From contig CAJUPI010000001.1 in assembly GCA_910588125.1 (NCBI GenBank), forward strand, positions 62,001-126,000: a stretch of DNA of 64,000 nucleotides, in the 5' to 3' direction. The stretch comes from an uncultured Lachnospiraceae bacterium. GTDB lineage: Bacteria > Bacillota > Clostridia > Lachnospirales > Lachnospiraceae. Numbering within the stretch: position 1 is the first letter of the stretch; the number at the start of each line of letters is the position of its first letter. The position numbers were made by a program, and so were the translations under genes. Positions 1 to 7,735 of the stretch are shown here, one piece after another. The notes under the pieces are model-generated. The model was given only the letters and a program-made list of their open reading frames with translations. It did no database searches and was not told the origin of the DNA.

Positions 1-181
1 GCAGATTACCTACCTGAAGGAGTCCTATGGCGCGGATATCCGTATCCTGCACTGTGAAGAGGTAGATATTTCTTCTGGAGAGCTTCGCGAAATGGAAGCA
101 AAGGGAAAAAGGCTGTATCCGTATGTCCCGGAATGCGTGGAGATATATATTAAAGAGCATGGACTTTATCAGGAAGGATAA
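1..181 (+). CDS. nadD: Nicotinate-nucleotide adenylyltransferase, C-terminal end only
   Basis: The reading frame enters the window at base 2 and runs 59 codons to a TAA at 179-181. The tail contains 'ISSGELREMEAKGKRL', which matches the conserved SST/SG-(x)-R-(x)n-G region near the C-terminus of NadD, followed by 'YVPECVEIYIKEHGLY', the usual NadD ending (VPxxVxxYIxxxxLY). NadD adenylylates nicotinate mononucleotide in NAD synthesis. The genes that follow, yqeK and rsfS, are the standard neighbours of nadD in Firmicutes, which strengthens the call. The nucleotide-binding N-terminal part lies outside the window. Confidence 0.85.
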   Translation, partial: QITYLKESYGADIRILHCEEVDISSGELREMEAKGKRLYPYVPECVEIYIKEHGLYQEG

Positions 182-196
182 ATCAAGAACAAAACA

Positions 197-796
197 ATGA
201 TTACAGTAAATGAACAGATTTTCACTTATCGGAAGCAGTTGAAATCCAAGCTGGATCCGATGCGCTATGAACATTCTTTAAGTGTATCCTATACCTGCAT
301 GGCTCTTGCCATGCGCTATGGCTATGATATTGGCCGGGCGGAAATGGCAGGGTTGCTTCACGATTGTGCGAAACGGTATGGAGACAGCGAGCTGATAGTC
401 AAGTGTCAGAAACATGGTCTGGAATTGACGGATGGAGAGAAAAAAGCACCCGCTGTCATTCATGCCAGATATGGAGCATGGATAGCAGAACACAAATTTG
501 GCATCCGGGATGGCGAGATTCTTTCTGCCATCCAATGCCATACTACCGGGAAACCACAAATGGGAATGCTTGATAAAATTCTTTATATTGCAGATTACAT
601 TGAACCACGAAGGAATAAAGCTTCCAATCTGGAGCAGATGCGTTATCTGGCATTTCAGGATCTGGATCAGACGATGTATGAGATTCTGACCGGGACACTG
701 GAATATTTAAAAAAGAAAAAGACAGATGTGGATCCCATGACACAATGTGCTTATGAGTATTTTAAAGAAATCATGCATGAGAGAGGAGAGTTGTGA
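197..796 (+). CDS. yqeK: HD-domain phosphohydrolase YqeK (symmetrical Ap4A hydrolase family)
   Basis: This 199-aa protein has the HD superfamily layout: H26 in 'YEHSLSV' and the metal-binding HD pair H55-D56 in 'GLLHDCAKRY', then a later His and 'ILYIADYIEPRR', typical of YqeK. YqeK proteins are known to hydrolyse diadenosine tetraphosphate symmetrically; that activity is inferred here from family membership. The ATG lies 15 nt after the nadD stop, and the stop TGA directly abuts the rsfS ATG, so nadD-yqeK-rsfS is almost certainly one transcript. Length is typical of the family. Confidence 0.92.
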   Translation: MITVNEQIFTYRKQLKSKLDPMRYEHSLSVSYTCMALAMRYGYDIGRAEMAGLLHDCAKRYGDSELIVKCQKHGLELTDGEKKAPAVIHARYGAWIAEHKFGIRDGEILSAIQCHTTGKPQMGMLDKILYIADYIEPRRNKASNLEQMRYLAFQDLDQTMYEILTGTLEYLKKKKTDVDPMTQCAYEYFKEIMHERGEL

Positions 797-1150
797 ATGG
801 ATCAGGAAAAAGAAATGGTTAAGCTGGCAATCAAGGCTTTGGAAGACAAGAAAGGGGAGGATATCCGTATCATCGATATTCGGGAAGTATCGGTCCTTGC
901 AGATTATTTTATCATTGCCAGTGGATCCAATGCCAATCAGGTTCAGGCTATGACGGACAATGTAGAAGAGATTTTGGGCAAGGCAGGGTATGAGCCGAGG
1001 CAGATCGAAGGATACCGGAGCGCCAATTGGATCCTGATGGATTATGGCGATATTATTGTTCATGTGTTTTGCCGCGAAGATCGACTGTTTTATGATCTCG
1101 AACGAATTTGGAGAGATGGAAAAGTGGTGGAAACCGAGGCTTTCCGATGA
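797..1150 (+). CDS. rsfS: Ribosome silencing factor RsfS
   Basis: The 117-aa product matches the RsfS/Iojap family: 'DIRIIDIREVSVLADYFII' then 'SGSNANQVQAMTDNVEE' and 'WILMDYGDIIVHVF', ending with 'RDFYDLERIW'-like 'RLFYDLERIWRDG'. RsfS binds ribosomal protein uL14 on the large subunit and blocks subunit joining when nutrients are scarce. It begins immediately after the yqeK stop with its ribosome binding site (GAGAGGAGAG) inside the yqeK 3' end, so translation is probably coupled. It is the last plus-strand gene before convergent glmS. Confidence 0.93.
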   Translation: MDQEKEMVKLAIKALEDKKGEDIRIIDIREVSVLADYFIIASGSNANQVQAMTDNVEEILGKAGYEPRQIEGYRSANWILMDYGDIIVHVFCREDRLFYDLERIWRDGKVVETEAFR

Positions 1151-1226
1151 GGCAATGAGCACATTCGGGGCGGTGAGTGCGCTGTAAAACAAACCGCCTG
1201 TCATTTCTCTATCCTATATTCGGATG

Positions 1227-1293
1227 GTTCACGAACATACTGTCTGCTCTTAACAGACACAGTCCGCCAATATTAGACAGTATGTTCGTGAAC
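1227..1293. repeat. 67-bp inverted repeat between rsfS and glmS (19-bp perfect arms)
   Basis: Arms at 1227-1245 and 1275-1293 are perfect reverse complements over 19 bp (left arm GTTCACGAACATACTGTCT), with a 29-nt spacer. The spacer holds a competing hairpin: TGTCTG at 1241-1246 pairs with CAGACA at 1254-1259. The element lies between the convergent genes rsfS and glmS. There is no T-run on either strand, so it is not a classical intrinsic terminator; it may still end transcription or be a remnant of a miniature transposable element. The rest of the gap 1151-1308 shows nothing else. Confidence 0.8.
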
Positions 1294-1308
1294 AGCCGGA
1301 CACAGGAA

Positions 1309-3135
1309 TTACTCGACCGTTACCGACTTTGCCAGATTTCGGGGTTGATCAACATCCAGATTTTTTCCCAGAGAAGTATAATAAGCAATCAACTGCAGCG
1401 CAGCGGCAATCGGAAATACCGTAAAAGAATCTGCTACATCCGGAATCCGAATTTGAAGGTCTGCCAAATTATCATCGACAACAGCGCTTTCTTTGATTAA
1501 CATAATGATATAAGCGCCGCGTGCCTTTACCTCGCGGATATTGGATATGGTTTTGGCATATACGTGTTGCTGAGTGGCAATCGCTATTACGGGAACCTGA
1601 TCGGAAATCAAAGCAATTGTACCATGCTTCAGTTCTCCTGCAGCATAGGCTTCCGAATGGATATAAGAGATCTCTTTCAGTTTTAGGGCTCCTTCCAGGG
1701 AAAATGCATAATCCAGCCCACGTCCAATAAAAAACACATCGGGGCTTTTTAAAATGTGGGAAGCCACATTGCGGATATATTCTTTTTGCGCGATCATATG
1801 TTCCATAGCAGGAATCACATCGAGCAGTTCTGCCAAAAAGCCGGCGGCCTGTTCTCTGGTATAATTGCCACGTATCAATGCCATACGGCAAATAATCATA
1901 TAAAGCGCGGCAAGCTGTACAGAATATGCTTTTGTGCTGGCAACGGCGATCTCCGGGCCGGCATGAGTATAAAAGACGTAATCGCTTTCACGGGCGATGG
2001 TGGAACCCTTGACATTGACGATAGCTAGGGTTGTGGAGCCGCATTGGCGAGCCAGCCGCAGAGCAGCCAGAGTATCAATCGTTTCTCCGGATTGGGAAAT
2101 AATGATTACCAGAGAATTTTGATCAATCAATGGTTCTTCATAACGAAATTCGGAAGCAATCGATACAGTAATCGGGATCTTCAATATCGGCTGCATGATA
2201 GCCCGGGCAACCATACCTGCATACATGGCAGTACCACAGGCAATGATTTGAACTTGATTACAATGTTCAAAAATGCTGTCGGAAATTCCATCATCACTGA
2301 AATCAGGAAGTCCCTTGCTGACACGGGGCAGGATAGTATTGCGCATGGCTTGCGGCTGTTCATGAATCTCTTTCAGCATAAAGTGGGGAAAACCGTTTTT
2401 CATGGCAGCATCCATATTCCAGTTGACAGACATAATTTCTGGATAATCTTTGCCAAAAGAGTCATCCAGATTATATACATGTATTTTATAAGGGGTCAGC
2501 TTGACTATATGCTGTTCCGGCACCACAAAATATTGGCGGGTGTAAGGAATCAAAGCTGTTAAATCGGAAGCAATCAGGGAACCGGATGGCGTAGATGCTG
2601 CCACCAACGGACTGATATTGCGAATCGCATAGATTGCCCCCGGCTGATCTTCAAACATGATACAAAAGCTGTAGGATCCTTCCAGCAGCTGAATCAGGCT
2701 GCGAATAGCTACCAGCGGATCCCCATGATACAGTTCACTGAGAGTTTGTGCTGCCACTTCGCTGTCTGTCTGTGAAATCAGGCGTTCCTGTAGATGAAAC
2801 TGCTCTGTTAAAGCATGATAATTTTCGATAATACCATTATGAATCAAAACAACTTTACCAGCACGATGGGGGTGGGCGTTTACATCTGTAACACCGCCAT
2901 GTGTTGCCCAGCGAGTATGGCCAATCCCGCTATGAGAAGATCCCGTAATCTGTTCTTTACAATAATTTTCAAGATTTTTGACCTTGCCAGCTTTTTTGAA
3001 CAGGCTGATTTTAGAATCTTCCATGCATAAAGCAATACCTGCACTGTCATATCCCCGATATTCCAGACACGATAATCCGTCCAGTAGAATTCTGGGAGCT
3101 TCTAACGGTCCCGTGTATCCGATAATTCCGCACAT
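1309..3135 (-). CDS. glmS: Glutamine--fructose-6-phosphate aminotransferase (isomerizing)
   Basis: GlmS makes glucosamine-6-phosphate from fructose-6-phosphate and glutamine, the entry step to UDP-GlcNAc and peptidoglycan. The 608-aa protein starts 'MCGIIGYTG', so Cys2 becomes the N-terminal nucleophile of the class II amidotransferase domain (about 1-220). Two SIS sugar-isomerase domains follow, with 'IACGTAMYAG' and 'ISQSGETIDT', and the end 'DQPRNLAKSVTVE' is the family signature. The start is supported by TAAAGGAG upstream. It is monocistronic here, with its own promoter at 3174-3202. I see no glmS ribozyme in the leader. Confidence 0.98.
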   Translation of the reverse strand: MCGIIGYTGPLEAPRILLDGLSCLEYRGYDSAGIALCMEDSKISLFKKAGKVKNLENYCKEQITGSSHSGIGHTRWATHGGVTDVNAHPHRAGKVVLIHNGIIENYHALTEQFHLQERLISQTDSEVAAQTLSELYHGDPLVAIRSLIQLLEGSYSFCIMFEDQPGAIYAIRNISPLVAASTPSGSLIASDLTALIPYTRQYFVVPEQHIVKLTPYKIHVYNLDDSFGKDYPEIMSVNWNMDAAMKNGFPHFMLKEIHEQPQAMRNTILPRVSKGLPDFSDDGISDSIFEHCNQVQIIACGTAMYAGMVARAIMQPILKIPITVSIASEFRYEEPLIDQNSLVIIISQSGETIDTLAALRLARQCGSTTLAIVNVKGSTIARESDYVFYTHAGPEIAVASTKAYSVQLAALYMIICRMALIRGNYTREQAAGFLAELLDVIPAMEHMIAQKEYIRNVASHILKSPDVFFIGRGLDYAFSLEGALKLKEISYIHSEAYAAGELKHGTIALISDQVPVIAIATQQHVYAKTISNIREVKARGAYIIMLIKESAVVDDNLADLQIRIPDVADSFTVFPIAAALQLIAYYTSLGKNLDVDQPRNLAKSVTVE

Positions 3136-3173
3136 AAATTTTTCTCCTTTAAAATTTGCAACAAATTGTATCT

Positions 3174-3202
3174 ATTATAGCGTATGCGATTCTATTCGTC
3201 AA
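3174..3202 (-). promoter_or_regulatory. SigA-type promoter for glmS
   Basis: On the minus strand the -35 TTGACG (3197-3202) is separated by exactly 17 nt from a perfect -10 TATAAT (3174-3179). It lies about 40 nt upstream of the glmS ATG and leaves a leader too short for a glmS ribozyme. No operator was recognised. Confidence 0.85.
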
Positions 3203-3311
3203 TTCCCGCTTTTTCCCAATCTCTCCCATGAATGCATATTTTTGCTTTTCTGAATTTTGTAAAGAATTTTTAAAATTTCTCCCTGTTTTTCCAGATGGAT
3301 TTATGCTATAG

Positions 3312-3317
3312 TATAAT
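3312..3317 (+). promoter_or_regulatory. Candidate -10 element for the NlpC/P60-LCP transcript
   Basis: A perfect TATAAT sits 28 nt upstream of the leader ORF start at 3346. The -35 region is weak (TTTCCA at about 3288-3293 with an 18-nt spacer), so the promoter may need an activator. The position fits transcription of the leader ORF and the cell-wall genes behind it. Confidence 0.5.
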
Positions 3318-3345
3318 GTAAACGTTAAAATTAAGGGGGCATATT

Positions 3346-3390
3346 ATGAAAAGACAAGCATTCCTGCTTGAAGTTTGGCATATAACATGA
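3346..3390 (+). CDS. 14-aa leader ORF overlapping the NlpC/P60 gene
   Basis: ATG at 3346 is preceded by a strong AAGGGGG at good spacing and opens a 14-codon frame encoding MKRQAFLLEVWHIT, ending in TGA at 3388-3390. That stop overlaps the ATG of the downstream gene (ATGA, 3387-3390), which has no convincing ribosome binding site of its own. The layout suggests translational coupling: ribosomes finishing the leader reinitiate on the wall-enzyme gene. The peptide resembles nothing I know. It could instead be chance, with the downstream gene starting at an upstream in-frame TTG (3375). Confidence 0.5.
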   Translation: MKRQAFLLEVWHIT

Positions 3391-5183
3391 AAAAACAATG
3401 GATCTCAGCTATCATGATGGTAATAATCGGCGGATGTATTTTTAAAATTTCTGATTTATATCAGTCTCAGTTAATCGTCACGCCTGTTTTTGAGACTAAA
3501 GCTCTCCCGGTTCCGCCGTCTGTCCCGATCAATCCTCCTCTCGCGGAGGAAGCAATACCATCGGTAGAAGAAAAGACAGAAGATATTTTTCAGCCAACGC
3601 CGGAGGAATTGAATCTGGCCCACTTTTTTCCAGAAGGGGCAGATCAAAGCGATATTTCGCAAAGCTATGCGGGAAAGGCATTCACGGAATTAACGATACA
3701 GGATCAGGAATGGATGAATAATATTTATGCTTATGCAGATATGACCCCAGAGCAATTTGCAGCAAAATCCGGCCATGCCAGAAGCAAGATAATGGGTTCT
3801 TATAATCCTAAAGATGATCTGCATGATCCCGATAATCCGGATACCTGGGCTATTCATTCTTTTCGAAACATCCGTACTAGTGTGACAGATGGCGACGGCA
3901 ATCCGATCAGTGTATATTCCAATGTAATTGAAATCATGTCTGTGGCAAATGTTTATACATATTTCAAAGATGTCAGGGATTATGATTTATTTCTTTCCCA
4001 TGTCATGCTGCTTTGGGAAAAATCCCATACGTATTCCATTGATATGAGTGATATCTACTATTGCGAAGGGTGCCTCAGCGAGGAAGATGAAAGAAAACGG
4101 TTAGAACAAGAAGCGGCAGAAGAAGAGGCAAGGCAGGCTATTATTATAGCAAATGAGAGTTCTTTAGCAAATGAAAATTCTCTAGCAGATGAAAGCTCAG
4201 AAGCGGATGAAATTGAACTTAATGAGAGTGAATCAGAGAGCGAGAACGTATATCAAGAACAAGAAGAACAAGAAAGCGTATCCAGGGTGATAACCGCATC
4301 AGAAGGGGCTGAAATATCGGAAGAGCCAAAAACAGAAACGGTATCTGCCGAAGAAGAGACAATGGCAGAAATTCCTGCTACGATAATAGCTTCTCCTTCG
4401 GAAATGGAAGCTGTCGAAACGCAAGCAGAAAGTGGCGCCATAGATTCATCTTTGAATGAACGATGCCCCGGACATATTGATTTGCTGGTGAAAATGCGTA
4501 TCCGGGGAATAAAAGAAAAGAACGGACTATTTAAAGTAGATACCTACGGGAATCAGCAAGATAATTTTGAAGAAGGTAGATGGCAGGGATGGACTCCAGA
4601 AAGGATAGAATCTGCCCGAACACTTGCAAGCCAGGATTGGTATCAAAGGTATGGCATAACTTTATCTACGATTTCCATGAGAAATCCCTTGTCTGAATAT
4701 GAGATTCAGGAATATATGGAACGCCTTCCAGAAGATTTGTCACAGATCCGAAAGGATATCATCCGTTTTGCCCTTTCTTCTGTCGGTAAGGTTCCTTATT
4801 ATTGGGGAGGTAAGGCATCGGCACCTGACTATTCCAGAAATGGATTTGGAACTTTGATCACCCCGGATGATAAAGGAAGAATTCTAAAGGGACTGGATTG
4901 TTCTGGATGGATTAATTGGGTGTATTGGAGTGTGACCGGAAGTCGTCTTCCTTATGAAAGTACATCAGGATTGGCATTGTGCGGAAGTCCTGTCAATCGA
5001 AATCATTTAAAGCCCGGTGATATTATCATCCGCACTGGTGAAGATGCTCACGTGATCATGTTTTTGGAATGGACAGAAGATGGAAAAATTCGTTGCATTC
5101 ATGAAAGCAGCGGTAATGTCAATAATGTAACGGTAAGTGTCCGTGACGCCAATTGGCCTTACTACCGAAAACTGATTGATTAG
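3387..5183 (+). CDS. Membrane-anchored NlpC/P60 cysteine peptidase-like cell-wall protein
   Basis: The 598-aa product has one N-terminal hydrophobic segment (about 7-22) as an anchor or uncleaved signal. A long acidic Glu/Ser-rich stretch (about 230-345) separates a middle domain of unknown kind from a C-terminal NlpC/P60 fold. The candidate catalytic residues are visible: Cys505 in 'LDCSGWINWVY', His555 in 'DAHVIMFL' and His572 in 'RCIHESSG'. NlpC/P60 enzymes cut peptidoglycan stem peptides; substrate here is inferred. ATG 3387 overlaps the leader ORF stop. The LCP gene follows after 22 nt, so both probably act on the wall. The middle domain is not recognised. Confidence 0.75.
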   Translation: MKKQWISAIMMVIIGGCIFKISDLYQSQLIVTPVFETKALPVPPSVPINPPLAEEAIPSVEEKTEDIFQPTPEELNLAHFFPEGADQSDISQSYAGKAFTELTIQDQEWMNNIYAYADMTPEQFAAKSGHARSKIMGSYNPKDDLHDPDNPDTWAIHSFRNIRTSVTDGDGNPISVYSNVIEIMSVANVYTYFKDVRDYDLFLSHVMLLWEKSHTYSIDMSDIYYCEGCLSEEDERKRLEQEAAEEEARQAIIIANESSLANENSLADESSEADEIELNESESESENVYQEQEEQESVSRVITASEGAEISEEPKTETVSAEEETMAEIPATIIASPSEMEAVETQAESGAIDSSLNERCPGHIDLLVKMRIRGIKEKNGLFKVDTYGNQQDNFEEGRWQGWTPERIESARTLASQDWYQRYGITLSTISMRNPLSEYEIQEYMERLPEDLSQIRKDIIRFALSSVGKVPYYWGGKASAPDYSRNGFGTLITPDDKGRILKGLDCSGWINWVYWSVTGSRLPYESTSGLALCGSPVNRNHLKPGDIIIRTGEDAHVIMFLEWTEDGKIRCIHESSGNVNNVTVSVRDANWPYYRKLID

Positions 5184-5205
5184 AATCAAAGAAAGGATCT
5201 TTAGT

Positions 5206-6792
5206 ATGAAATACCAGAAGGAACCCTATGGGGATGAGATTGACCGGATGCGGGCCAGAAAAAAACAGGGAGAACGGCGAAGAAAAAATTCGGTTATTGA
5301 TGATTTTGAGATCATTGAGGATCTGGATGAATTCGATTATCACCAGATTCACTCTCATTCAAAAAGAAAACCATTAACTAAAAAACGTAAACGGCACAAA
5401 AAGAAAAAATGGGTTTTCTGGATTGTACTTTTAGCGATATTATTGATAGGCCATCTTTCCTGGAAACGTTTTCGCAATAATGGCTATTGGACAGTCGTCG
5501 TATATGGTGTAGATTCCCGGGATGGTAATCTGGGAAAGGGCGCCCTGGCAGATGTCCAGATTCTCTGCAGCATTAACCGAAAGACAGGAGAGATTCGTCT
5601 GGCTTCCGTCTTTCGCGATACATATTTAAAAATTGATCCGGAAGGGAATTATCACAAGATAAATGAAGCATATTTTCGAGGTGGAAGAGAGCAGGCAGGA
5701 GAGGCATTAAAGGAAAATCTGGATCTGCATATCGAAGATTATGCTACTTTTAACTGGAAGGCAGTTGCTGATGCCATCAATATACTGGGAGGTATTGATC
5801 TTGAAATTACAGATCGGGAGTTTGCTTACATCAATTCTTTTATTACCGAAACCGTTAATTCGACTGGAGTCGGCTCGGTACATTTAGAACATAGTGGAAT
5901 GAATCACCTGGATGGAGTTCAGGCGGTTGCTTATGCCCGTTTACGTTTGATGGATACTGATTTTAATCGTACAGAAAGACAACGGAAAGTAATGGGTCTG
6001 GCAATGGAAAAAGCCAAAAATGCAGATTTTAACACATTGCGAGTATTGATTGGGACAGTATTTCCGCAAATATCCACCAGTATTGGTGTTGATGACTTGA
6101 TGTTAATGGCAAAGGATGTAAAAAAATATTATATCGGACAGACAACGGGATTCCCATTTTCACATACTGAAATGCTGATTGAAAAAAGGGATTGTGTAGT
6201 GCCGACAACACTGGAAAGCAATGTAATTCAGCTGCATGAATTCTTATATGATGATACACAGTTTATACCTTCTGGAGTAGTAAAAAATATAAGCGCCCAT
6301 ATTGCAAAAGTCAGTGGTATCGATACTCCAGGTAAAGATACGGAATCTGGTAAAAATGTAGGTGCAAAAGGAAACAATGGGGAGGAAACTCTGCCAAATA
6401 ATCCCTCAGAAACATCAATAGCCGAATCGATGCCAGCAGAGGCCGAACCGACTGAATCAATGGAACAAGAGCCTCCAGAAAGTGAACCGACAACTGATGC
6501 AGACGGTGTAGAAACAGACACAACAGCCGAAGGCTCCGCAGATGCTGGGCCGGAACCGATTCCCGGAACCAGTTCCGAACCCCAACAGACAGAGGAATCT
6601 CCGATAACATCGGCTCCGATTCCAGAAAGCCCTGCACAAGGTCCGGTATCAGCACCTGGTGGCAGTGATATACCAAACAGCCAGGGCCCAGGTACTAACG
6701 GCCCAGGAGAATCCGCTAACGAGCATAACGGGGCACTGGAAGCGCCTGGTCAGGGTCAAGGAACTGGACCCGTTAGCGGCCCTGGGGCTTGA
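5206..6792 (+). CDS. LytR-CpsA-Psr (LCP) family wall-polymer ligase
   Basis: The 528-aa protein has a very basic cytoplasmic N-terminus (Lys/Arg cluster 58-68), one transmembrane helix (about 69-86) and an outside LCP domain beginning 'VVVYGVDSRDGN', with the family's Asp103, Arg105 and 'SVFRDTY' (Arg137). LCP enzymes transfer teichoic-acid-like or polysaccharide polymers from lipid carriers to peptidoglycan. The last ~150 residues are a low-complexity Pro/Ser/Glu/Gly tail with no membrane segment. ATG 5206 has AAAGAAAGGA upstream; the in-frame TTG at 5176 overlaps the previous gene and is less likely. Which polymer it transfers cannot be told. Confidence 0.88.
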   Translation: MKYQKEPYGDEIDRMRARKKQGERRRKNSVIDDFEIIEDLDEFDYHQIHSHSKRKPLTKKRKRHKKKKWVFWIVLLAILLIGHLSWKRFRNNGYWTVVVYGVDSRDGNLGKGALADVQILCSINRKTGEIRLASVFRDTYLKIDPEGNYHKINEAYFRGGREQAGEALKENLDLHIEDYATFNWKAVADAINILGGIDLEITDREFAYINSFITETVNSTGVGSVHLEHSGMNHLDGVQAVAYARLRLMDTDFNRTERQRKVMGLAMEKAKNADFNTLRVLIGTVFPQISTSIGVDDLMLMAKDVKKYYIGQTTGFPFSHTEMLIEKRDCVVPTTLESNVIQLHEFLYDDTQFIPSGVVKNISAHIAKVSGIDTPGKDTESGKNVGAKGNNGEETLPNNPSETSIAESMPAEAEPTESMEQEPPESEPTTDADGVETDTTAEGSADAGPEPIPGTSSEPQQTEESPITSAPIPESPAQGPVSAPGGSDIPNSQGPGTNGPGESANEHNGALEAPGQGQGTGPVSGPGA

Positions 6793-6825
6793 TTGAGAAT
6801 GGAAGGAAGTATATCAAAGAGTAGC

Positions 6826-6871
6826 ACCCATAACTATTCGCGAAACAACACTTTAACGAATAGTTATGGGT
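6826..6871 (+). terminator. Stem-loop downstream of the LCP gene
   Basis: Perfect 15-bp arms at 6826-6840 (ACCCATAACTATTCG) and 6857-6871 enclose a 16-nt loop, 33 nt after the LCP stop. A moderately T-rich stretch (TTTATTTTTC) starts about 20 nt after the stem, so termination is likely but the site is not canonical. It ends 42 nt before the chosen TtcA-family start. Confidence 0.55.
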
Positions 6872-6913
6872 TGTTCAATACTCTCATTTATTTTTCAGAC
6901 AGGAAAACAAACC

Positions 6914-7669
6914 ATGAAACTTCAACGTCTTTACAGTTTAACAAGAAAAGCTATCGATTCTTATCAGATGATTGATGAGGGCGATCATATTGCGGTTGGC
7001 ATTTCCGGTGGAAAAGACAGCCTTACGCTGCTATATGCTTTACATGGCCTGATGCAGTTTTATCCAAAGAAATTTACTTTAAGTGCAATTACTGTAGATT
7101 TAGGATTTGACAACTTTGATTTATCATCGATTTCTCGTTTATGTCAGGAGTTTGCTGTTCCTTATCAGATTATTCATACCGATATCGGCAGGATTCTGTT
7201 TCAGGAACGTCAGGAAACAAACCCCTGCTCGTTATGCGCAAAGCTTCGAAAGGGAGCCTTGAATAAAGCGGCCAGCAGCCTTGGCTGCAATAAAGTAGCT
7301 TATGCCCATCATCGGGAGGATTTGATTGAAACTATGCTGCTATCTCTCATCTATGAGGGACGCTTCTATGCTTTTTCACCTTATACCTATCTGGATCGCA
7401 TGAAATTGACGGTGATTCGTCCCATGATGTTGATTCCCGAGGCAGACATCGTAGGATTTCAGAGGAAATATAATCTGCCAATATGTAAAAATCCATGTCC
7501 AATGGACGGACATACGAAACGTGAATATGTTAAAAACTTATCAAATATTTTAGAAAAGGAAAATCCTGGTGCTAAGGAACGCTTATTTCATGCAATTATA
7601 ACAGGAAATATTCCTGGATGGATGCCCTGCTCTTCTGCTGTTGAGCCGGAAAGAGATACCGATATTTAA
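6914..7669 (+). CDS. TtcA-family PP-loop ATPase (tRNA sulfurtransferase-like)
   Basis: The 251-aa protein has the PP-loop ATP pyrophosphatase motif 'GISGGKDSLTLL' (Ser31-Ser36) and the pair Cys105-x-x-Cys108 in 'NPCSLCAKLRKG' that in TtcA binds an iron-sulfur cluster. A third possible ligand region is 'KNPCPMDGHTKR'. TtcA thiolates cytidine 32 of tRNAs; Gram-positive members of this family are less well defined, so the target is uncertain. ATG 6914 has AGGAAAA in front and gives the usual N-terminus; an in-frame ATG at 6866 lies inside the preceding stem-loop and is unlikely. Confidence 0.85.
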   Translation: MKLQRLYSLTRKAIDSYQMIDEGDHIAVGISGGKDSLTLLYALHGLMQFYPKKFTLSAITVDLGFDNFDLSSISRLCQEFAVPYQIIHTDIGRILFQERQETNPCSLCAKLRKGALNKAASSLGCNKVAYAHHREDLIETMLLSLIYEGRFYAFSPYTYLDRMKLTVIRPMMLIPEADIVGFQRKYNLPICKNPCPMDGHTKREYVKNLSNILEKENPGAKERLFHAIITGNIPGWMPCSSAVEPERDTDI

Positions 7670-7735
7670 AAACATTTTCAATGTACAACGAGAACGATAC
7701 TCGTCTGCCAGAAAATAGGAAAGAAGGAAAATAAA

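Noticed and set aside
1231..1244. LexA box in the inverted repeat at 1227-1293
   Set aside because: CGAACATACTGTC has only one intact half-site; the second half does not match GTTYG, and the site lies between convergent 3' ends.
2044..2562. 172-codon plus-strand open frame inside glmS
   Set aside because: It is antisense to a well conserved enzyme, has no ribosome site or protein resemblance; a shadow frame.
3136..3345. glmS ribozyme upstream of glmS
   Set aside because: The promoter lies about 40 nt from the ATG, leaving no room for the ~150-nt ribozyme, and its conserved core is not visible.
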